DNA of 64,000 nucleotides. Source: Ceratocystis colombiana. Taxonomy: Eukaryota; Ascomycota; Sordariomycetes; Microascales; Ceratocystidaceae. Below the pieces are notes generated by a model. That model saw nothing but the letters and a program-made list of their open reading frames with translations, had not been told where the DNA came from and did not search any database. The stretch covers positions 1 through 64,000 of the forward strand of contig JAOSLS010000136.1 of the NCBI GenBank assembly GCA_026419805.1, read 5' to 3'. Position numbers and translations under genes: made by a program. Shown here piece by piece: positions 57,287 through 64,000 of the stretch. The stretch's first letter is position 1; the number at the start of each line of letters is the position of its first letter.

Positions 57287-58165
57287 ATGGCGCCTCTTAA
57301 AATGAAAATTGCTGGCATGGCACTCGAAATCCCCACGGAGCCACTCACGCCCACCGCCTTTGCGCCCTTCGGTGAAGTCCTGCAGAACCCGTTGCCAGAC
57401 CTCGTGCCGGGTACGAGAGCGGCTTCTGAGGCGTTTGTAGCATCTTTTCCTCTGCCGTTTGAGGCCGTCCAGGCGAACCAGGGCTCGGCTATCAAGTACC
57501 AGCATATCTCGCGTCCGTTGAACTTGTATGCGCAGGCGCCAAGCAGGAAGCCAGCGGAGGCGGTAGTAAATATGTTTGTGTGCGCTGCACGGGCGCTGTC
57601 GCCGGCATCGCCATGCCCATCCTCTTCTTCTTTTGATTCTTCCTCAAGCTCCTTTTTCGCAGTCAAGATCCTCGAGCGTCACCCCTACACCACACAAACC
57701 TTTACCCCCCTTAGCTCAACCCACCTTAAAGCTCCTGCGCGCTTCCTTATTATCGTTGCACCTTCTCTTCCCAGCGGCTCTCATCCGCTGGATGCCGACC
57801 TTCCGGTACCCCACACTCCTCCTCTAGGCCATTTCTGGACACTCCCTGGCCGTGGACTGCCAGATCTACGCAAACTCCGCGCGTTCATCGCAACGGATAG
57901 CCAGGCAGTAACATATGGTGCGGGAACCTGGCATGCGCCAATGGTGGCCTTGGGCGAGCCGGGATCGGCGATTAGTTTTGTGGTCACGCAGTTTGCTAAT
58001 GGTGTCAATGAAGAGGATTGCCAAGAGGTCAAGTTCGAAACGGTCTCTGGAGAGGGCGTCTGTGTTGTGGTTGGTAACGAGGAGGCAAGAGGAGGACTAA
58101 GAAAGCAGCCAAGTTTAGCTAATGGTCAAGCAGACGCCAATATACAAAGCTCAACCAATGCATGA
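57287..58165 (+). CDS. DAL3: Ureidoglycolate lyase (allantoin catabolism)
   Basis: A single exon encodes 292 residues from the Met at 57287 (MAPLKMKIAGMALEIP). The frame is open 91 codons further upstream, but that extension is hydrophobic and unlike the family. Family marks are EPLTPTAFAPFGEVLQNP at the start, KYQHISRP, ILERHPYTTQTFTPL, FLIIVAPSLP, LRAFIATDSQAVTYGAGTWH with the metal-binding His, and a cupin-like beta pattern throughout. The enzyme splits ureidoglycolate into glyoxylate and urea, the last step of allantoate use as a nitrogen source. A Ser/Pro-rich insert lies at about residues 95-115. GATA sites upstream suggest nitrogen regulation. Confidence 0.9.
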   Translation: MAPLKMKIAGMALEIPTEPLTPTAFAPFGEVLQNPLPDLVPGTRAASEAFVASFPLPFEAVQANQGSAIKYQHISRPLNLYAQAPSRKPAEAVVNMFVCAARALSPASPCPSSSSFDSSSSSFFAVKILERHPYTTQTFTPLSSTHLKAPARFLIIVAPSLPSGSHPLDADLPVPHTPPLGHFWTLPGRGLPDLRKLRAFIATDSQAVTYGAGTWHAPMVALGEPGSAISFVVTQFANGVNEEDCQEVKFETVSGEGVCVVVGNEEARGGLRKQPSLANGQADANIQSSTNA

Positions 58166-59003
58166 ACATACTTGCAGCCACTACCAAGGAAACATCCCAC
58201 GCTACATTAGCATTGTTTTCCTTCTCATCACGTCTACTTGTTAGGCGCCTGTGCTCCTCAACCGGACAGGGAGACAGTCTAGCATAATAAATTAAGCGCT
58301 CGAAACGATTTTAACGAGCCTTTTATTTCACTAATGAGCCTAGTTGCTTGGCTCCTACTACGGTATCACGATTAAAACGATGGATACGAAAACGATAACT
58401 AGGGGGTAATAGTATCAAATGGACTGCGTTGCTCTTATCATGGCTGAACAACAGCAGGCTAGTCAGTATAAGCCGAGTATACGAGAGAAGCCGTATCTAA
58501 TGCGTAGTGTGATCTCTGTGATCCTCGTAGATGTTAGATACATTCAAGTTTAAGCCGTATCTAATTATTTCAACGGAATGGTATATGATACTGCATTTCT
58601 GCGCCTATATGGATTCATGAACTGTGTCCTAAGCTTTGACACCTGCTAGAGCTCAGCTAAATGGCTATACATGACGATGTAGATCCGCGCAAAGTCAAGT
58701 CCTAATAAATGCGCCCTGATGCTCCGTCCAATGTTTGGTCTGGGACAGCCTAACTCAAGCCCTCAGGGCGGCCTATGCTTGGTAGTAGCGCTAACGCGCT
58801 TGCGAAATATCTCTTTCCCTTCATTCCAATAGCATTGCCTCAAACCTAGACCACGAAGCTACGCTTCATCTCAATGCTGCTTATGGTGTTCCTCTCTTAT
58901 CAGTTCACTTACGGTCAATAGACATTGATGCCTTTTCTCGTCGAGACTCTCTCCGCGCGCCTTCAACCATCCTCGTAACCCATTCCTCAGTCTATCGCTC
59001 AAT
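58166..59003. other. Intergenic region between the lyase and the orphan 314-codon ORF
   Basis: No supported gene. In the frame of the downstream ORF the last upstream stop is at about 58926 and there is no earlier ATG, so either 59004 is the start or an upstream exon exists that I cannot place. Confidence 0.4.
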
Positions 59004-59948
59004 ATGCGGGCACCGTCTTGGCTATCCTTTGGCCTGGGGCTGTCGTGCTTCCGGGACTGTAACCCTGGCTCTTCTAGCAACAATCAGCCTACCCGGACTA
59101 CTGGAATTGAAACGACCGAGGCGTTTGCACTTCCCCAGACCACTGCATTTCAAGCTTCCGATGATTTAGTGGCTTCTATACTTGAGGCCCCCGTCTCTCT
59201 AGAATTCCATGGTTATACCGATGTTGACCTCCATGGTGGTATCATTGGTATCTACACCGAGCGTTACAGCCAAAAAAGCCAGCCAGTTCTCGAGCTTTAT
59301 ATTGACACTGAAACTCAAGTCCTTGCCATTTTCGAAAACAACTTGCTGATTGAAGAAGGCGAGACTTACAATCTGCAGCTCTACGAAATTATTCAAGCTC
59401 TTTGTCTTAAACGGAACATAGATATCAGAAAAATCAAATGGGCTGCTATAGGTATTGATGAACCCTCCGCTCTCACGACCATTGGAGATTATCGCAGAAA
59501 CAATGGCCTTGGGCCTGAGCAAGATATCAAAATTGCGCCCGCCGATCAGAGCTGGTGCACGTTTTCTCCTACCCACTACTACAAATCTGCATCCCGAATA
59601 GTGCCTGGCGCTCAGGTTGACCGTTTAATTGTCGCAAGTCAAAAACCTGTGGACACCGAGGTAGACCAACAGGCTGTAATTCCCGAAATCATGGCGTTGT
59701 CTTTCAAAATGCTTCCAACTGGCGATAGCGCTGCTATTGACTCTATTGATGAGCGTGCAGCTGAACTTATCGCTGAGGATAATCTCAAGGCTGGCTTACA
59801 GACCGCAAATTTAGCTTTCAACGCTTATATGAAGGAGATTTGGAAGACTGTCGAAGAGCTTGAAATGAACGCTTCACAACAACCTCCCAAGCCTACTTCA
59901 AACCCCGCCCCGGGGCCCGCCTGGAAGACTACCTCGGAACGTAGTTGA
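59004..59948 (+). CDS. Orphan protein, hypothetical
   Basis: A single open frame encodes 314 residues. The start MRAPSWLSFGLGLSCFRDC has one Arg and a short hydrophobic stretch, so a weak signal peptide is possible. The body (residues 50-200) looks like a folded alpha/beta domain: SLEFHGYTDVDLHGGIIGIY, LELYIDTETQVLAIFENNLL, YEIIQALCLKRNIDIRKIKW, then an aromatic segment QSWCTFSPTHYYKSASRIV. A helical region follows (DERAAELIAEDNLKAGLQ) and a Pro/Ser/Thr-rich tail. I do not recognise the family. Composition and frame length argue for a real gene. It lies near the broken NLR, in the accessory part of the window. Confidence 0.5.
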   Translation: MRAPSWLSFGLGLSCFRDCNPGSSSNNQPTRTTGIETTEAFALPQTTAFQASDDLVASILEAPVSLEFHGYTDVDLHGGIIGIYTERYSQKSQPVLELYIDTETQVLAIFENNLLIEEGETYNLQLYEIIQALCLKRNIDIRKIKWAAIGIDEPSALTTIGDYRRNNGLGPEQDIKIAPADQSWCTFSPTHYYKSASRIVPGAQVDRLIVASQKPVDTEVDQQAVIPEIMALSFKMLPTGDSAAIDSIDERAAELIAEDNLKAGLQTANLAFNAYMKEIWKTVEELEMNASQQPPKPTSNPAPGPAWKTTSERS

Positions 59949-61182
59949 AGGGGCAATACCGGTTCTGATATACGGGTATAGCATCTTGGCGAGCTAGGAT
60001 TTGTGTGTTTGTGAAAAAACCCCCGACACCATGCCAAGCCTCCCAAACAGCCACAAATTGTCAGTAACCTAAGTCAGGGTTACCAAGATTGTTGACCCTT
60101 GTGAGTGTTACGCCTGCGTCTATGATACGGCAGTTGTAACCCCGCAGCTATTGACCACAGTAAACAAGCGCTATAATCACTCACGTTGATGCATATAAAT
60201 ACGTGAGTCTCGTATGAATAGCTATCCTAAAATGTAGGTCGATTCTCTGATTCTAAAAGCTTGATGAAGAAGGAAGCAAACTCTATGACAAACTTCCGAA
60301 GCTGGCGCTTCGTAAGTCTATCTTAGAGCGGGGTTAGGGTCCGATTGTCATGTGACCATGGACCCTCCTAAAACATACACATTGATACAGTTTGCCCAAA
60401 CGTTAGGGTTAGTAGCAGACATCAAGGGTCTTCTTCCAAGGCCCATGTGCTTGATCTAGAACATGATGGTAATGGATATATAAGCCGGCTGAGATCCGCT
60501 TCTCGGACTAGACTTAGATAGACATAGAACAACATGAACAATTACTCATTCTCCTTCTTCTTCTTCTTCACAGGACATTCAGTACGTCCTCCTAATAGTT
60601 ACTGTTACAAATACACTAATGCGCATGATAAGTAAGCATGCGATGCACTTTTTCATTGCCTCTAAGATAGAAATCTCATTGAAAACACAACAAACTATTT
60701 AGCTAATCTAATTCAAACATCAAATTCGTAAAAATCTTCCTGTACGTTGCGTGGTTCATATGATGTGACGACGCTATCGGTCTAGTTGTGTATGCCGTTG
60801 TACTAGTGAAAGGGCATATTATGGCTGACTACATAAGTGTCTACAACAAGCTTGAAGCTTGCATCATTTTAACAATCATGGACAGCCGCCAAAAATCTAG
60901 CGTCTATTTGATGGTAGCAAGCCGCATGGGTGAGAGTTATTTCATCCACCAAAACCTGCAAGTTTGAGGAGCACCTGGTCACTGCGATCATCTCACTTGC
61001 AAATTATGCCTCTCTAAGCTACAAGAATGTAATACAGAAACCTTGTACACATGGCTGATTACCAAGCAAGCTGGATGGTTGTTAAAGGTGCAGAAAAGGC
61101 TGGAAATCCGAAATCAGTCTGGCCCAGAAACCGGGAATGGGCTAGAGTCATTCAGGGCATCACTGCGGAAAGGCTAGGCGAT
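59949..61182. other. Intergenic region between the orphan ORF and the NLR
   Basis: No supported gene in 1.23 kb. A TATATAAG box lies at about 60477, followed about 50 bp later by an ATG opening a 33-codon frame (from 60533). This could be a small transcription unit or the remnant of a mobile element's promoter, but neither can be shown. Confidence 0.35.
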
Positions 61183-61200
61183 CTAGCCATTCATCTTAGT

Positions 61201-61530
61201 TGTTGCAAGCGTATGTTGAGATGCTAGACGGTTAGGATAATCAGTTGCTAGAGCTGCCACTTGCACCTCCACCACATGCTCAAGCATCGAAACGGCTTTC
61301 TCGATTTGCCCATTATCATGGTATGCTATTGCAAGCGCATGTTGAGATGCTAGACGGTCAGGATGATCAGCTGCTAGAGCTTCTTGCTGCACCTCCACTA
61401 TATGCTCAAGCATCGAAACGGCCTTCTCGATTTGCCTATTAGCATGGTATGCGTGTGCAAGCGCATGTTGAGATGACAGATGAGAAGGATGATCAGGTGA
61501 TAGAGCCTCCTCTCTAGTCTTCACCACATG
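61201..61530 (-). repeat. 126-bp tandem repeats encoding TPR units
   Basis: Two nearly identical 126-bp units (about 61203-61328 and 61329-61454) and a more diverged third encode 42-residue tetratricopeptide repeats (core: DHPDRLASQHALAIAY). The same landmark, CAAGCG(C/T)ATGTTGAGATG, recurs at 61207, 61333 and 61459, exactly 126 bp apart. High-identity repeats are typical of fungal NLR genes and can expand or contract by recombination. Confidence 0.88.
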
Positions 61531-62658
61531 CTTAAGAAGTTTAACGGCATTTCGATTATTGCCATCGGTACATAAACACCAGCCAACTTAGAGTTCTAGT
61601 TGAGCCATGCTTTCGCCACTGGCCTTTTCATCCTCAACAACACGCAATGCATGAGGCAGATATTGGCGCCAAAGGAATCGATTTTCCCACTTGTGGCTCG
61701 GAAATATTGAAGCCATGTGATAAACAACAGTCAACATGTGTTTCTCTTCATCCTCTAGTCCTTTGAACCATAGCTGTGTTGTGATATGCACAAGGCTGTG
61801 CATATCAAAGATCTCGGAGTTCTTTTGTTGGCGAAGGAAACCGTATGACAACAGTACTCCAATAGCGTCCACCGTTGACTTCTTCTTGTTATAGCCTGGC
61901 AGCATGGTTTGGGGAATGGCTTTGGCCTCGATCTTTGCAATAAAACGTAGTAGATTCACGGCATCGGATGAAGTTTCTTGAATTTGCCGAAAAGTAATAA
62001 GCCAGGTACTGGCTACAGCACCCTGAGATTTGTCCAAGTGTACATCGTCCACATGACTATGTTTCAGGAGTTCAATTTTGCCTTCGTTTGACTCCCTCAA
62101 GAGTTCGAGATACTTGGCAATGGAGATCTGGTTGACGGCCATATAATCTGCAGCCTGTGCAACTGCAAGCGGGAAATGGCACAACTCGTTGAGAAGCTCA
62201 TTGACTGAATGCTCGTCCCGAATGTGCGACTCATCATCGAGGCCTTCCACACTGCGCACCAAGATAGTCGTCAGTTCCTCAGAGGACATTTCTTCCAGCT
62301 CAATTTTATCACGTCCAACAGTCCGCCACGAGACTCTTTTAGACCTTGTAGTAAAGATAACTCGTCCCTCCTTGCTCTGTGGTAGAAAAGTGCTGATTCT
62401 ACTCTCTTTATCAGTAGCATCAAGGAGACTAGGATCGTCGACGTTATCGAGAATAAGAAGCCATTTTCCACATGTATTGGCGGCCAGGTAGTTCTTCACA
62501 AGTATGCGTGGATCCTCGCTATCAGATGTTTCGATTTTAAGTGCCACAGTGAGGTCCTTGCAGGAATTGCGAAACCCATCTATACTGGCAGCAGTAAGCC
62601 AAAAGACAGAGTAGTCGGTGTATTTTGCCTTCACTGTATACGCAAACTTCAAGGCTAC

Positions 62659-62661
62659 CTA
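62659..62661 (-). other. In-frame TAG directly after the NB-ARC P-loop
   Basis: The minus-strand codon after GGMGKT reads TAG, then VALKFAYTVKAKY continues in the same frame. Relatives commonly have Gln here (GKTQVAL), so a single C-to-T change in a CpA context (CAG to TAG) explains it. Confidence 0.85.
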
Positions 62662-64000
62662 GGTTTTGCCCATGCCACCTAAGCCTACAAGGGCAACTTG
62701 CTGAAAGCCAGCCTGGGCAAAGAGTTTGTTGTCCAATTTGGAGAGGATGTCCCGACGCCCGACAAATTTGAGGTTTTCGTTAAACGGGATATAATAGACT
62801 GGTGCAGGGCCTGGGAGCGTTGTTAGCTTGATTCTGATAATCCTTATAAAGCTTTTCACTCTGTTGTACTGACCATCTGACCTCTCCGGCTGTTCTGAAA
62901 CCACTGGAAAGCCATTTATCAGGATATTGGTGAAGCTCCGGATCTCTTCTTGTTTCTCACTGAGATAGTTTTTCGCATGTGCTGCCACCTTGGACGGTTC
63001 GACCCAGTCTGAAGCAGCGAGTGCTCTTTCGCCATTGGCAGTGTTGAACCGATGGTATCTTTCCGGCTGGCTATAGTACTTTCTTTTGAGCTCATCTGCC
63101 ACTCCTTTAGAACTAGTTGCAATTCTCTTGAGAGTGTTTGTGAGAGACTTGTTATCATTGCCCATTTCAACGACACCACCAAGTCCTGTGCCAATGCTCA
63201 ACATCAGCATTTCCTGTTGGGCTGAAAGCAGATCGTTCGCCTCTTCTATAAGGATCTTGCATGGATTGCTATGTCCAAAGCTGCTGTTGATGAACATTTC
63301 ATTATCTCGGCCTAGCCTGATAGGCTTGAAAAGGTCGACCATGGCAGATGTAGCTCTGCCCACCTCCCATATCTGGCATTCTGACAAGCCAGCAGTTGCC
63401 CGGTACATTTTGAATAGTATTGGATGTGCATCGGCATTGACCATTGTCGTGGCTAGGATAACACTGTATGAGAATAGTGACAAGTCAGATTTACGCTTTA
63501 GCGAGTGAATGGACAGCTAGAACTTACGTTTTGACGCATTGTTGGTGTTGAAACTTTTCTTTTTCATGCTCACATGTATCAACCGTAGGTTTGCCCTTCT
63601 TCCGCTCTTGGACACATCTGTCGAGAGGGCAATGCTCCCGAATGGCTTTTTTCAGCGCGTTTTCCAGGTTCGCAGTTGGTACGCTTTTCTTCGACCTCAA
63701 GTTGAGTCTCGCCAAAATTGTATTTTTTGGAGCGAATGCTTCCCGAGAGATTTCCTTGTATGTCTTAATGCAATCATCAATTGACATACCCAATCGGCCA
63801 AGCATGATTGCGATGATGCTGCAGGAAGACTGTTAATAAGATCTCAGAGACACATCAGCATAGCAAAAGCCTTACCCTCCTGTCCCTGTACCGCCAATGA
63901 GGTCAAATCTTTCGCGGGGTTTTGGTATGTCGGGAAGGTCTTCGGCATCCTGGATATTCTCCATGATATTCTCGAGGATCAAAAGGCTGGATAGCCCACC

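Larger units (their letters stand above)
61183..64000 (-). pseudogene. Patatin/NB-ARC/TPR NLR, broken by in-frame stops and cut by the window edge
   Basis: The gene enters from beyond 64000. Exons: >64000-63876, 63818-63528, 63463-62874 and 62810-61183. Introns are 57, 64 and probably 63 nt; the last is in-frame, with donor GTCAGT and a GCTAACAAC branch site. Patatin-like domain: GGLSSLLILENI, RFDLIGGTGTGG, IWEVGRATSA, INSSFGHSNP and LSIGTG. NB-ARC: P-loop GLGGMGKT, Walker B LLILDNVDD, GRVIFTTRS and the CHFPLAVAQA motif. Then come 42-residue TPR repeats. All parts share one frame without frameshift, but TAG at 62659-62661 (just after the P-loop) and TAA at 61588-61590 interrupt it. The architecture matches fungal cell-death/allorecognition NLRs such as Neurospora PLP-1. 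Both patatin catalytic residues also appear substituted. Confidence 0.8.

Noticed and set aside
60300..60420. Telomere-like TTAGGG fragments (GGGGTTAGGG, GTTAGGGTTAG)
   Set aside because: Only one or two units each, with no array. Similar fragments occur elsewhere in the window (about 1065 and 14072), so this is not a telomere.
60090..60620. Possible solo LTR with a TATATAAG box
   Set aside because: TATA box, TG-rich start and CA-type end are suggestive, but I found neither matching terminal inverted ends nor a target-site duplication.

Overview
This is nuclear DNA from a filamentous ascomycete (Pezizomycotina; Sordariomycetes is my best guess, not proven). The signs are gene models with short introns (54-270 nt, GT-AG with CTAAC/CTGAC-like branch sites), a class III chitin synthase, a fungal-type 21.3 kDa complex I subunit, an allantoin-pathway ureidoglycolate lyase, pyrimidine-rich leaders, and a patatin/NB-ARC/TPR receptor with RIP-like C-to-T changes. 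Exon joins below were read by eye from splice signals and reading phase. They are unconfirmed by RNA.

Layout. 1-2416 has no convincing gene. 2.4-8.6 kb is a compact housekeeping block: DOT5-type peroxiredoxin (+), complex I subunit (+), LTO1 (-), an SDR oxidoreductase (-) and ARD1/NAA10 (+). 8.6-11.9 kb is gene-poor, with one orphan ORF. 11.9-21.3 kb holds eIF2B-beta (GCD7, -), a NEM1-like phosphatase (+), a small DUF1761-like membrane protein (+) and NHP2 (-). 22-31.5 kb holds QCR8 (-) and prohibitin PHB1 (+) on a shared promoter, REX3 (-), an LPL1/ROG1-like lipase (+) and homoserine kinase THR1 (-). 33.6-45.7 kb carries a class III chitin synthase and a 1709-residue polyglutamine/TFIIS-N/CCCH protein that resembles the PP1 regulator PNUTS/Ppn1. 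46-52.3 kb is a minus-strand run: SRPK-like kinase, HRI1-like protein, methionyl-tRNA formyltransferase and a DHA1 transporter. 52.3-64 kb is looser and more accessory: an orphan single-pass membrane protein, ureidoglycolate lyase with a GATA-rich promoter, an orphan 314-residue ORF, and an NLR running off the right edge.

Functional themes. Many genes serve mitochondria (complex I subunit, QCR8, PHB1, FMT1) or RNA and translation (LTO1, GCD7, NHP2, REX3, PNUTS-like, NAA10). No biosynthetic gene cluster, CRISPR array, rRNA or intact transposon was seen, and no tRNA was recognised by eye.

The most notable locus is the right-end NLR (61183 to beyond 64000, minus strand). Its patatin domain appears to have lost both catalytic residues, its frame is broken by stops at positions where the family has glutamine, and its 126-bp TPR repeats differ mostly by CpA/TpA-type transitions. 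This looks like a decaying or RIP-hit allele of a cell-death/allorecognition receptor.
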